Assembly (NCBI GenBank): GCA_019423745.1
Contig: JAHZAV010000027.1
Span: forward strand, 1 to 30,931
From: Lachnospiraceae bacterium
GTDB taxonomy: Bacteria; Bacillota; Clostridia; Lachnospirales; Lachnospiraceae
DNA length: 30,931 nt
Reading direction: 5' to 3'
Under the pieces are notes generated by a model. It was given only the letters and a program-made list of their open reading frames with translations. It searched no databases and had not been told where the DNA came from. Positions 24,338 through 30,931 of this stretch are shown in pieces (the stretch's first letter is position 1; each line of letters opens with the position of its first letter). The position numbers were made by a program, and so were the translations under genes.

Positions 24338-24706
24338 ATGGATGAAATTAAAGTAGAGAAAAATCTTTCATTTTCTAAATTAATTATAAAGTTTACTAAA
24401 GTGGGAAAAGATATTCATATTATTCTTGAAGGAGGGGATAAACCACACATAGGATGTACGGTTTTAGCAATTCCCCGCCCTTCTTTGAAAGAAGATGGAA
24501 GTATGAGTAGCACAGCCTCTGTTATTAACGTAACCGGGCATAAAGATGAATTTCTCTGCCGCTATATTGCAGAAGAATTTGCAGCTAAAAAAAATACAGT
24601 TGTAGTATGTACAGGCGGATTTCATGTGGATCATATTACAAAAAATCAGATTGAAGAAGTAAAAAAAGCGGTTTACACAATTTGTGAAGAATGGGAAGCA
24701 AAATAA
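24338..24706 (+). CDS. LpdD-like prenylated-flavin decarboxylase helper protein
   Basis: A 122-residue protein resembling LpdD, the small partner of the catalytic LpdC in gallate decarboxylase, which is needed for activity and is described as a prenylated-flavin chaperone. Supporting segments are HIGCTVLAIPRPS (about 35-48), the SVINVTGHKDEFLCRYIAEE stretch, and the near-C-terminal VVVCTGGFHVDHITKNQIEE with two His. No membrane segment is visible. Its position directly after the UbiD-type gene, with a 10-bp gap and AGAGG ribosome site, supports joint function. The family call is from recognition, not alignment. A terminator begins at its stop codon. Confidence 0.7.
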   Translation: MDEIKVEKNLSFSKLIIKFTKVGKDIHIILEGGDKPHIGCTVLAIPRPSLKEDGSMSSTASVINVTGHKDEFLCRYIAEEFAAKKNTVVVCTGGFHVDHITKNQIEEVKKAVYTICEEWEAK

Positions 24707-24735
24707 AAAGCGGGCGGTTTAACCGCCTGCTTTTT
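24705..24735. terminator. Bidirectional terminator between lpdD-like and ABC permease genes
   Basis: Arms AAAAAGCGGGCGG and CCGCCTGCTTTTT with one G-U pair, 5-nt loop, A and T runs on both sides. The stop codon of the lpdD-like gene lies at its left edge. Confidence 0.9.
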
Positions 24736-24757
24736 ATATGGAAAGTATGAATAGCAT

Positions 24758-25477
24758 TTATATTTCTGCCCGACGTACCAAAAGATAATTAAAGAAGTTG
24801 ATGATTAAGATACCGATGGATAAGGATACGATTCCAATAAATGGATTACAACTGGAAATACCTAATATTGTGAGAAGACAAGAAAATAGTGCTGAAAAAA
24901 CATCGGGGAAACGTACCATAATAATGGGAATTCCTCCCACAACTAAAAGAGGAAGGCCTACTGCAATGAGTATTTTTGCAGGCTTTGCGGCGAGGTAAAA
25001 TAAAACGGAAATAAGGTATCCTACACAGAAAAATGTAAGTGTAATAAGGAATGTAATAATAAGATTGATAAAAACACTCATTACCGGATTTGTCATAGTT
25101 ATAAAATTAGAATACAGGCTGGAAGAAAGTGTTATATAGTGCATATTGATAACCGGAATCATATTCAGGATATTTAGAAATAAAGTATCCATAAAAGATA
25201 TGATCAGGCTGAGAATACAAAGAGTTAGAAATGCTCCCATAAAAATGTGTTTTCTTGGGACTTCATTTTGCATGAACAGATAAAAATATTCACGAAACAG
25301 GCATAAGCCTACAATAAAACAAAATACTTCAGAAGTAAAACCGATTCCATTCATATCTGCATTGTGTGCAGTATTTATTCCTATGCTTGCAATTGTAATG
25401 ATAAAAACAACAACAAGATAATATACAATTAATGCTTTTGATAGATCTAAACATTGATATTTTAAAATCTTTTTCAT
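24758..25477 (-). CDS. ABC transporter permease (ABC-2 type)
   Basis: A 239-residue integral membrane protein with about six hydrophobic segments: YYLVVVFIITIASIGI, FTSEVFCFIVGLCLF, GAFLTLCILSLIISFMDTLF, VFINLIITFLITLTFFCVGYLIS, ILIAVGLPLLVVGGIPII, and GIVSLSIGILIINFFNYLLV. It is the membrane partner of the upstream ATPase and so probably an exporter; the substrate is unknown, with peptide or antibiotic export the common guess for GntR(YtrA)-linked ABC pairs. The ATG at 25477 has AAGGAG 9 nt upstream; the frame is open to 25507, but no good ribosome site supports that. The gap to the ATPase gene is 30 bp, and a terminator follows. Confidence 0.85.
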   Translation of the reverse strand: MKKILKYQCLDLSKALIVYYLVVVFIITIASIGINTAHNADMNGIGFTSEVFCFIVGLCLFREYFYLFMQNEVPRKHIFMGAFLTLCILSLIISFMDTLFLNILNMIPVINMHYITLSSSLYSNFITMTNPVMSVFINLIITFLITLTFFCVGYLISVLFYLAAKPAKILIAVGLPLLVVGGIPIIMVRFPDVFSALFSCLLTILGISSCNPFIGIVSLSIGILIINFFNYLLVRRAEI

Positions 25478-25507
25478 AGCTAAAAACTCCTTTTGATAAT
25501 AATTCAC

Positions 25508-26368
25508 TTACATGCTTGTAAGATGGATAAAAAGCTTTTGCAAATCCATGGGCGATTTATCCAATCCTTCAGGAATAGTTTTGTTACAATCTCCCAGGAT
25601 ATATGCTGATTTCAGTCCGCCAATAATATCAGATCCTAAAATTTCTGCATTTTCAGAAAGAGAAGAGATAAAATGATCTACTTGTGAAATCGTTCCTGAA
25701 ATTGTATAGCTGTTTGCTAAAAGACTGTCACGTGATTCATTTTTAATAATTATTCCCTTTTTTATAATAACGACATCTTCTATCACATTTGCCACTTCTT
25801 CAATAAGATGAGTGGAGATAATAGCTGTAAATGGATTCTGACTATATTTTTCAATTAATAGCTTATAAAATAAATCCCGATGATAAGCATCGAGTCCAAG
25901 GACAGGTTCATCGAAAAAAACGTAAGGGACATTTACAGATAAAGCGACTATATTTCTGAAAATAGATTGATATCCTGTGGATAAACTTTTTATTTTCTTT
26001 TTGATATTTAATTCAAATAATTCACAAAGTTTAAGAGCGTATGACTCATCAAATGAAGGATAGAAGTCTTTTGATATTTTAAAGGCATCTTTTACTTTCA
26101 TGCTTTCCGGATACAGGTTTTTCTCATTAATCAAAAACATTTTTCTAAGAACACTTTCATTTTCAGAAGCTGGAATACCATCTACAGTAACATATCCTTC
26201 ATCAGGATATTTTCTGTTGCTTATTATGTTAAGAAGTGTGGATTTTCCGGCGCCATTTCTTCCCAAAAGACCATATATTTTACCTTCTTCAAATATAAGA
26301 TTTACTTGATTTAATGCTATCGTATCTTTAAAAGATCGGGATACATTCTTTACTTCAATTCCTTTCAT
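25508..26368 (-). CDS. ABC transporter ATP-binding protein
   Basis: A 286-residue nucleotide-binding subunit. Walker A is GLLGRNGAGKST (about residues 33-44), the Q-loop follows at NEKNL, the signature is degenerate as LSTGYQS where LSGGQ is common, Walker B is YVFFDEPVLGLD (about 149-160), and the switch His is in IISTHLIEEV. The last ~80 residues form a C-terminal extension without a clear motif. The start overlaps the repressor gene stop as ATGA, so translation is coupled, and AAAGGGGG precedes the ATG. With the downstream permease it forms an export pair. The unusual TGYQS signature is found in several YtrB-like ATPases. Confidence 0.93.
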   Translation of the reverse strand: MKGIEVKNVSRSFKDTIALNQVNLIFEEGKIYGLLGRNGAGKSTLLNIISNRKYPDEGYVTVDGIPASENESVLRKMFLINEKNLYPESMKVKDAFKISKDFYPSFDESYALKLCELFELNIKKKIKSLSTGYQSIFRNIVALSVNVPYVFFDEPVLGLDAYHRDLFYKLLIEKYSQNPFTAIISTHLIEEVANVIEDVVIIKKGIIIKNESRDSLLANSYTISGTISQVDHFISSLSENAEILGSDIIGGLKSAYILGDCNKTIPEGLDKSPMDLQKLFIHLTSM

Positions 26369-26733
26369 TTTGAAAACCCCCTTTCAATCATAGCGATAAT
26401 ATCATCGCTGGTAATTCCTAATCTTTTAGCTTCTTCAATTAAGCTGCTAATATAATTTGTATAAAATTGTTCCTGTCTTTTTTGTCTTAGCTGCTGAACC
26501 GCACCATTAGAAACAAACATTCCAACCCCTCTTTTCTTAAATATGATATTTTCATCTACAAGAAGATTAATCCCTTTTAAAGCAGTAGCAGGATTAATCT
26601 TATAATTTACTGAAAATTCTGTAATGGAAGGAATCTGAGTTCCTTCTGGAAATGCTCCGGTTAAAATACCATCTTCAATTCCTTCAGCAATCTGAAGAAA
26701 GATAGGTTTATCTTGGTCAAGATTGAATTTCAT
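26365..26733 (-). CDS. GntR family transcriptional regulator (YtrA type)
   Basis: A 122-residue repressor with an N-terminal GntR winged helix (residues 4-72: KPIFLQIAEGIEDGILTGAF, PSITEFSVNYKINPATALKGI, KRGVGMFV) and a short helical C terminus of the YtrA type (about 80-122) instead of a large ligand domain. It likely represses its own operon with the ABC genes until a cell-envelope signal appears. I chose the ATG at 26733, 10 nt from AGGAGG; an in-frame ATG at 26763 precedes this ribosome site and would add ten residues. The inverted repeat at 26790-26821 is a good operator candidate. Confidence 0.9.
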   Translation of the reverse strand: MKFNLDQDKPIFLQIAEGIEDGILTGAFPEGTQIPSITEFSVNYKINPATALKGINLLVDENIIFKKRGVGMFVSNGAVQQLRQKRQEQFYTNYISSLIEEAKRLGITSDDIIAMIERGFSK

Positions 26734-26789
26734 TCCATAGTTTCCTCCTCTCTTAATTTTCATTTATTTTATATTTACATTGCTTAGTT

Positions 26790-26821
26790 ATATGGTTAAT
26801 TAGTTGAGTAATTAACTATAT
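26790..26821. promoter_or_regulatory. Candidate operator of the GntR regulator
   Basis: Two 13-nt arms, ATATGGTTAATTA and TAATTAACTATAT, pair with one mismatch around a 6-nt spacer. The site covers the predicted transcription start of the operon, as expected for a repressor. Confidence 0.65.
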
Positions 26822-26825
26822 ATGT

Positions 26826-26854
26826 ATTAAAACATGGAAACATTTAAAAGTCAA
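26826..26854 (-). promoter_or_regulatory. Promoter of the GntR-ABC operon
   Basis: On the minus strand TTGACT (26854-26849), 17 nt, TTTAAT (26831-26826). The expected start is near 26819, inside the candidate operator. Confidence 0.65.
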
Positions 26855-26877
26855 GGGAAAAAATGACTTTTCCACAA

Positions 26878-26906
26878 TTGAAATATATTACTAAACAAAT
26901 TATACT
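26878..26906 (+). promoter_or_regulatory. Promoter of the fumarase operon
   Basis: TTGAAA (26878-26883), 17 nt, TATACT (26901-26906), giving a leader of about 60 nt. A second TATAAT at 26915-26920 could be an alternative -10. It is divergent from the GntR promoter, with 24 bp between the two. Confidence 0.6.
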
Positions 26907-26975
26907 GATAGGGATATAATATAGAAAAATAGATACAAAAAAGATAGATAGAAATTGAGTAAAAGGGGACAGAAC

Positions 26976-27818
26976 ATGCGAACGATTAATGTGAGTGAAA
27001 TTACAGAGCAGATCAAAGAGATGTGTATTGAAGCAAATCACTATTTGTCAAAGGATATGGATCTTGCTATGAAAAAAGCCCAGGAAGAAGAAATAGCTCC
27101 TTTAGGAAAGAAAATTTTAAATCAGCTTCAGGAAAATTTAGAGATCGCGGCAAAAGATACGATACCTATTTGTCAGGACACAGGAATGGCAGTCATTTTT
27201 CTGGAAATTGGGCAGGACGTTCATTTGGAAGGTGGACTTTTAGAAGATGCTGTAAACGAAGGAGTTCGTCAAGGATATGTGCAAGGATATCTAAGGAAAT
27301 CTGTAGTAGGCGATCCAATTATTCGTGAGAATACAAAGGACAATACACCTGCAGTAATTCATACAAAGATTGTTGAAGGGGATAAAATTAAAATTAAAGT
27401 AGCTCCGAAAGGGTTTGGAAGTGAAAATATGAGCCGGGTATTTATGCTCAAACCCGCTGACGGACTGGAGGGCGTGAAAAAATCCATTTTAACAGCAGTA
27501 AAGGATGCAGGTCCTAATGCCTGTCCTCCTATGGTTGTTGGTGTAGGAATCGGCGGTACTTTTGAAAAATGTGCACTTATGGCAAAAGAAGCCCTTACTC
27601 GTGAGGTAGGATCCCATTCTGAAATATGTTGGGTAAAAGAGTTAGAAGAGGAAATGCTGGAAAAAGTAAATGGACTTGGTATTGGACCAGGGGGACTTGG
27701 AGGCAGGACGACAGCTCTTTCAGTTAATATAAATACTTACCCTACTCATATAGCAGGTCTTCCGGTTGCAGTAAATATCTGCTGTCATGTAAACAGACAT
27801 GTCGTAAGAGAAATTTAA
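26976..27818 (+). CDS. Class I fumarate hydratase, alpha subunit (FumA/TtdA N-terminal type)
   Basis: A 280-residue subunit of an oxygen-sensitive [4Fe-4S] hydro-lyase that interconverts fumarate and malate. Cluster-ligand Cys candidates are in PICQDTGMAV (about residue 69), NACPPMVVG and GTFEKCALM. GIGPGGLGGRTTALSVNI is typical of the family, and the protein ends HVNRHVVREI. The ATG at 26976 is preceded by AAAAGGGGAC; a TTG seven codons earlier lies upstream of this ribosome site. The beta subunit begins 27 bp later. L-tartrate dehydratase is a close alternative, but fumarase is the commoner activity in gut Clostridia. Confidence 0.92.
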   Translation: MRTINVSEITEQIKEMCIEANHYLSKDMDLAMKKAQEEEIAPLGKKILNQLQENLEIAAKDTIPICQDTGMAVIFLEIGQDVHLEGGLLEDAVNEGVRQGYVQGYLRKSVVGDPIIRENTKDNTPAVIHTKIVEGDKIKIKVAPKGFGSENMSRVFMLKPADGLEGVKKSILTAVKDAGPNACPPMVVGVGIGGTFEKCALMAKEALTREVGSHSEICWVKELEEEMLEKVNGLGIGPGGLGGRTTALSVNINTYPTHIAGLPVAVNICCHVNRHVVREI

Positions 27819-27844
27819 AAAGATAAAGAAAGGAAGATTCCATT

Positions 27845-28405
27845 ATGGATAAACATATAAAAGCACCTATATTAAAAGAAGAGGCTGAAAAATTAAATTC
27901 TGGAGATTATGTGTATATTACTGGAACAATTTATACAGCCCGTGATGCTGCGCATAAACGAATGGATGAAGCACTAAAAAGAGGAGAGAAGCTTCCGTTT
28001 TCCATTGAAAATGAAATGATTTACTATATGGGTCCTTCTCCGGCCAGGGAAGGACGTCCTATTGGATCAGCTGGCCCTACAACGGCAAGCCGTATGGATA
28101 AATATGCACCTAAATTGCTTGATCTGGGGCTTGGAGCTATGATCGGAAAAGGGAAAAGAAGTAAGGAAGTTTTGGACGCTATTGTAAGAAATAAAAGTGT
28201 ATATTTTGCAGCAGTGGGAGGTGCAGGAGCACTTTTGTCAAAATGTATTAAAAGCTCTGAAGTAATTGCATATGAGGATTTAGGAACAGAGGCAATAAGA
28301 AAATTAGAAGTAGAAGATTTTCCAGTGATTGTTGTAGCAGATTGCCATGGTAATAATTTATATGAAACTGCAATTAAAGAGTATGCAGACTCTGATTATA
28401 TATAA
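27845..28405 (+). CDS. Class I fumarate hydratase, beta subunit (FumB/TtdB C-terminal type)
   Basis: A 186-residue partner subunit. Recognisable segments are GDYVYITGTIYTARDAAHKRM (about residues 21-40, in the family binding the substrate), YYMGPSPAREGRPIGSAGPTT in parts, DKYAPKLLDLGLGAMIGKG, and AVGGAGALLSKCI. Together with the alpha subunit it makes the full enzyme that in single-chain form is FumA. Ribosome site AAAGGAAG precedes the ATG. No terminator separates it from the acyltransferase gene 53 bp downstream. Confidence 0.92.
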   Translation: MDKHIKAPILKEEAEKLNSGDYVYITGTIYTARDAAHKRMDEALKRGEKLPFSIENEMIYYMGPSPAREGRPIGSAGPTTASRMDKYAPKLLDLGLGAMIGKGKRSKEVLDAIVRNKSVYFAAVGGAGALLSKCIKSSEVIAYEDLGTEAIRKLEVEDFPVIVVADCHGNNLYETAIKEYADSDYI

Positions 28406-28458
28406 ATAGGGGAAAATCAGAGTTGTATTAAAAATACGGAAAGAAAAAGGAAGAAAAA

Positions 28459-29175
28459 ATGAAAAGAATATTACTTATGGTTTTCAGAAATCTTTTATTA
28501 GTACCAACGGCTTGGTTTAAACTTTGTTATCATGCCAGTCATCCAGATAAATATTCTGATGAGGAACAGTATGCTCTGTTGAAATATATTACTTTAAAGG
28601 CAAACCGAGGCGGAAATGTTACAATAGATGTGCATGGAATTGAAAATATACCTAAGGAAGATGGATTTATGTTTTTTCCAAATCATCAGGGCTTATATGA
28701 TGTTTTGGCAATTATTGAAGCATGTCCCCGTCCGTTTGCTGTTGTGGCAAAGAAAGAAATTGCCAATATACAGTTTTTAAAGCAGGTTTTTGCTTGTATG
28801 AAGGCATATATGATAGACCGGGAAGATGTACGACAGGCTATGCAGGTAATTATTGATGTAACAAACGAAGTAAAGAAAGGCAGAAATTATTTAATCTTTC
28901 CAGAGGGAACTCGATCTAAAAACGGAAATCAATTGAGGGACTTTAAAGGAGGAAGTTTTAAATCAGCAACGAAAGCAAAGTGCCCAATTGTTCCAATAGC
29001 GCTTTTAAATGCTTATAAGCCGTTTGATACAAATAGTATTTCACCCGTCACAGTGCAGGTTCATTTTTTGAAACCTATGTATTACGAAGAATATAAAGAT
29101 ATGAAAACAACGGAAATTGCGGCAGAAGTTAAGAAAAGGATAGAAAAGGTAATCCACGATAACGAATTATTGTAA
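28459..29175 (+). CDS. plsC: 1-acyl-sn-glycerol-3-phosphate acyltransferase (PlsC type)
   Basis: A 238-residue acyltransferase that adds the second acyl chain to lysophosphatidic acid in phospholipid synthesis at the cytoplasmic membrane face. The HX4D catalytic motif is NHQGLYD (about residues 75-81), the substrate-binding FPEGTRSK is near 150-157, and CPIVPIALLNAY follows. The N terminus (ILLMVFRNLLLVPTAWF) is hydrophobic and could anchor it in the membrane. Start supported by AAAAAGGAAG. The MATE gene begins 16 bp after its stop. A role in another acyl transfer cannot be excluded, as the family is broad. Confidence 0.92.
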   Translation: MKRILLMVFRNLLLVPTAWFKLCYHASHPDKYSDEEQYALLKYITLKANRGGNVTIDVHGIENIPKEDGFMFFPNHQGLYDVLAIIEACPRPFAVVAKKEIANIQFLKQVFACMKAYMIDREDVRQAMQVIIDVTNEVKKGRNYLIFPEGTRSKNGNQLRDFKGGSFKSATKAKCPIVPIALLNAYKPFDTNSISPVTVQVHFLKPMYYEEYKDMKTTEIAAEVKKRIEKVIHDNELL

Positions 29176-29191
29176 TATGTAGGGGGTTTAT

Positions 29192-30538
29192 ATGTCTGAT
29201 GAAATAGAAGTTTCCCATCATATTACCGAAGGAGTGATTTGGAAGCAACTTTTGTTTTTCTTCTTTCCAATTATGCTGGGAAGTTTTTTTCAGCAACTCT
29301 ATAATACGGTAGATACAGTAATAGTGGGGCAGTTTGTAGGAAAAACAGCTCTTGCAGCAGTTGGTGGATCTGCAGCCCAAATTGTCAGTCTGGTTGTTGG
29401 CTTTTTTACAGGACTTTCCTCAGGTGCTTCAATCATTATAGCCCATTTTTTTGGAGCTGGGGATAAAAGATTGATTAGTAAAGCTGTGCATAATGCTTAT
29501 GCACTTGCTCTGTTAGGGGGGATTAGCTTTTCTATAATAGGAATGATTTTTACCCCTCAGATGTTGTCCGCAATGAATACCCCTGCAGAAGTTATGGGTG
29601 ATGCTATTATATATTTGAGAATTTATTTTGCGGGACTTATATTTACTTTTGTTTATAACATGGGCTCTAGTATTTTAAGAGCATCTGGCAATTCAAAAAC
29701 ACCTCTTTACTATTTAATCGTTTGTTGTTTTTTGAATATTGTTTTAGATATTTTATTTGTCATTATTTTAAACATGGGAGTAACAGGGGCAGCAGGGGCA
29801 ACATTTTTGTCACAGCTATTCAGTGCATTGCTAATATCGGGAAAACTCATTATAAATAAAGGTCCGCTCCATCTGTCAATTTCTAAGATAAGAATCACAT
29901 GGAATATATTGAAATCTCAGTTACGATTGGGTGTGCCAACGGCTTTGGAGTCTGTTTTGTTCGCTGTTACTAATATCGCTATTCAGGCAGCACTTAATAC
30001 ATTTGGAACTGATACAGCGGCAGCATGGTCTGTGTATGGGAAAATGGATGCAATTTTTTGGATGGTAAGTACATCATTTGGAATTGCCATTACATCGTTT
30101 GTAGGGCAAAATTATGGAGCAGGATTGAAAGATCGTATAAAGAAAAGTACAAAGATCTGTCTTGCTATGGATTTTATCATATCTATTATATTGGTTTTAT
30201 TTCTTATTGTATCAAGAAATTTCCTGTTTCAACTTTTTACGTCAGATGAAAATGTTATTAGAATAGGATGTAATATGTTGTTATTAATTACGCCATGGTA
30301 TATTGTATATGTATTTATTGAGGTGCTGGCGGGAGCTCTCAGAGGGGTAGGGGATGTTCTGATTCCAGTAATCATTACATTAGTAGGAATATGTGCAGTA
30401 AGAATTATCTGGCTTGTGGGAGCTTTAAAAATATGTCCTACTATAAATGGAATTATTTTCAGCTATCCTGTGACATGGATTTTGACAGCTTTGGCATTTA
30501 TTCTATATTATTGGAAAAAAAGTTACTCAGAAAAATAA
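29192..30538 (+). CDS. MATE family efflux transporter
   Basis: A 448-residue membrane protein with about twelve hydrophobic segments in two similar halves, as in cation-coupled drug/toxin exporters. Family landmarks are FFPIMLGSFFQQLYNTVDTVIVGQFVGKTALAAVG at the N terminus (residues about 20-54 in pieces), a matching second-half start RLGVPTALESVLFAVTNIAIQAALN, TSFVGQNYGAG, and EVLAGALRGVGDVLIPVI. The substrate is unknown; sodium or proton coupling cannot be told. Ribosome site TAGGGGG precedes the ATG. It ends just 9 bp before the tRNA promoter with no obvious terminator. Confidence 0.94.
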   Translation: MSDEIEVSHHITEGVIWKQLLFFFFPIMLGSFFQQLYNTVDTVIVGQFVGKTALAAVGGSAAQIVSLVVGFFTGLSSGASIIIAHFFGAGDKRLISKAVHNAYALALLGGISFSIIGMIFTPQMLSAMNTPAEVMGDAIIYLRIYFAGLIFTFVYNMGSSILRASGNSKTPLYYLIVCCFLNIVLDILFVIILNMGVTGAAGATFLSQLFSALLISGKLIINKGPLHLSISKIRITWNILKSQLRLGVPTALESVLFAVTNIAIQAALNTFGTDTAAAWSVYGKMDAIFWMVSTSFGIAITSFVGQNYGAGLKDRIKKSTKICLAMDFIISIILVLFLIVSRNFLFQLFTSDENVIRIGCNMLLLITPWYIVYVFIEVLAGALRGVGDVLIPVIITLVGICAVRIIWLVGALKICPTINGIIFSYPVTWILTALAFILYYWKKSYSEK

Positions 30539-30547
30539 AAAAATACG

Positions 30548-30576
30548 TTGACATTTAAGAAGAGGTCTAGTATAAT
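30548..30576 (+). promoter_or_regulatory. Promoter of tRNA-Ser
   Basis: Perfect consensus TTGACA (30548-30553), 17-nt spacer, TATAAT (30571-30576). The predicted start is about 4 nt before the mature tRNA 5' end. Confidence 0.92.
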
Positions 30577-30586
30577 AACCTCTGCT

Positions 30587-30674
30587 GGAGAAATACTCAA
30601 GAGGCTGAAGAGGCGCCCCTGCTAAGGGTGTAGGTCGGGCGACCGGCGCGAGGGTTCAAATCCCTCTTTCTCCG
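30587..30674 (+). tRNA. tRNA-Ser(GCU)
   Basis: An 88-nt cloverleaf: acceptor GGAGAAA/TTTCTCC with discriminator G, anticodon stem CGCCC/GGGTG (one G-U), loop CTGCTAA with anticodon GCT, long variable arm with GGTC/GACC as in class II tRNAs, and T arm GAGGG/CCCTC with loop TTCAAAT. It decodes AGC and AGU. CCA is not encoded. Confidence 0.96.
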
Positions 30675-30718
30675 TTGGCAAAACTGCTGATAAAAGTCAG
30701 TGGTTTTTTGTTTGCCAA
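30675..30718 (+). terminator. Terminator after tRNA-Ser
   Basis: An 11-bp stem with two G-U pairs (30680-30690 with 30697-30707) is followed by a T run to 30709. The outer pair TTGGC (30675-30679) and GCCAA (30714-30718) could extend the stem through a bulge. Confidence 0.75.
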
Positions 30719-30733
30719 ATTGCGTGATGACAA

Positions 30734-30763
30734 TTGTATCATATATAGTGTTTCTACTATTAT
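30734..30763 (+). promoter_or_regulatory. Possible upstream rRNA promoter (P1)
   Basis: TTGTAT (30734-30739), 18 nt, TATTAT (30758-30763). It would make a tandem pair with the stronger promoter at 30819, as in many Firmicutes rRNA operons. Confidence 0.35.
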
Positions 30764-30786
30764 AAATATACTAATTGTTGAGTGTT

Positions 30787-30847
30787 AAAGAAAAAATAAA
30801 AAAAGTTAAAAAAACCTATTGACACTAAACGCTAAAAATGCTATTAT
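30787..30847 (+). promoter_or_regulatory. rRNA operon promoter with A-tract UP element
   Basis: TTGACA (30819-30824), 17 nt, TATTAT (30842-30847), preceded by A-rich tracts from about 30787 to 30815 that fit an UP element. The strength suits a stable-RNA operon. Confidence 0.8.
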
Positions 30848-30853
30848 ATTTGA

Positions 30854-30931
30854 GCTGACTCATTGAGACAGCAAACAACAAAAAGAACCTTGATAACTGA
30901 ACAATAGACAACGACCCTGAAAATTTCAAAG
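30854..30931 (+). other. Leader of a 16S rRNA operon (16S gene beyond the window)
   Basis: After the promoter comes AGAACCTTGATAACTGAAC (30885 onward), the conserved Firmicutes rRNA leader element related to GAACCTTGAAAACTGAA, which takes part in antitermination and processing. The 16S gene itself is not in the window. Confidence 0.75.

Noticed and set aside
25728..25737. TCACGTGA core inside the ABC ATPase gene, possible fourth parS
   Set aside because: Only the 8-bp core matches; the flanks ACTG and TTCA do not fit TGTT and AACA.
26868..26876. TTTTCCACA near the fumarase promoter, possible DnaA box
   Set aside because: Single one-mismatch site far from the origin; expected by chance in A/T-rich DNA.
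26965..26977. GGGGACAGAACAT before the fumarase start, similar to GGGGACGTAACAT of the palindrome at 22526-22574
   Set aside because: It has no inverted partner and works as the ribosome binding site and start codon.

Overview
The window is a replication-origin region of a low-GC Gram-positive chromosome, most likely a Lachnospiraceae (Clostridia) species. The gene order rpmH-rnpA-yidD-yidC-khpB-mnmE-mnmG-rsmG-parA-parB on one side and dnaA-dnaN-yaaA-recF-gyrB-gyrA on the other is the classical Firmicutes origin arrangement. The DUF4446 and DUF3881 genes beside serS, and the AT-rich sequence, fit the family-level guess; this is inference from gene content, not a database match.

Layout. Positions 1-247 hold what looks like only the 5' half of a tRNA-Arg(CCU) gene plus a terminator. 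From 248 to 13001 nearly everything is on the minus strand, reading away from the origin: DUF3881, serS, DUF4446, parB, parA, three parS sites, then (after one plus-strand alpha/beta-hydrolase-like gene at 5099-6061) rsmG, mnmG, mnmE, khpB, yidC, yidD, rnpA and rpmH. The origin is bipartite: DnaA boxes lie upstream (13146-13263) and downstream (14780-15025) of dnaA, with a 28-nt pure A/T run just before dnaN. From 13365 to 21917 the replication, repair and gyrase genes run on the plus strand.

Right of gyrA the content is more accessory: a C_GCAxxG_C_C redox protein (minus) with a 49-bp palindrome in its promoter, a UbiD-type decarboxylase paired with an LpdD-like helper, a GntR(YtrA-type)-ABC ATPase-permease operon with a visible promoter and operator, a two-subunit class I fumarase, a PlsC-type acyltransferase, a MATE transporter, a tRNA-Ser(GCU) with a perfect-consensus promoter, and the promoter and leader of an rRNA operon whose 16S gene lies beyond the right edge.

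How the parts work together: DnaA, DnaN, RecF and gyrase start and sustain replication at the boxes around dnaA; ParA, ParB and parS segregate the origin; RpmH, RnpA, YidD, YidC and KhpB serve translation, RNA processing and membrane insertion; MnmE, MnmG and RsmG modify tRNA and 16S rRNA. I found no complete undescribed system. The best leads are the split tRNA-Arg, the catalytically degenerate hydrolase next to parS, the extended parS palindromes, the promoter-overlapping palindrome at 22526-22574, and the UbiD/LpdD pair without a nearby flavin prenyltransferase.
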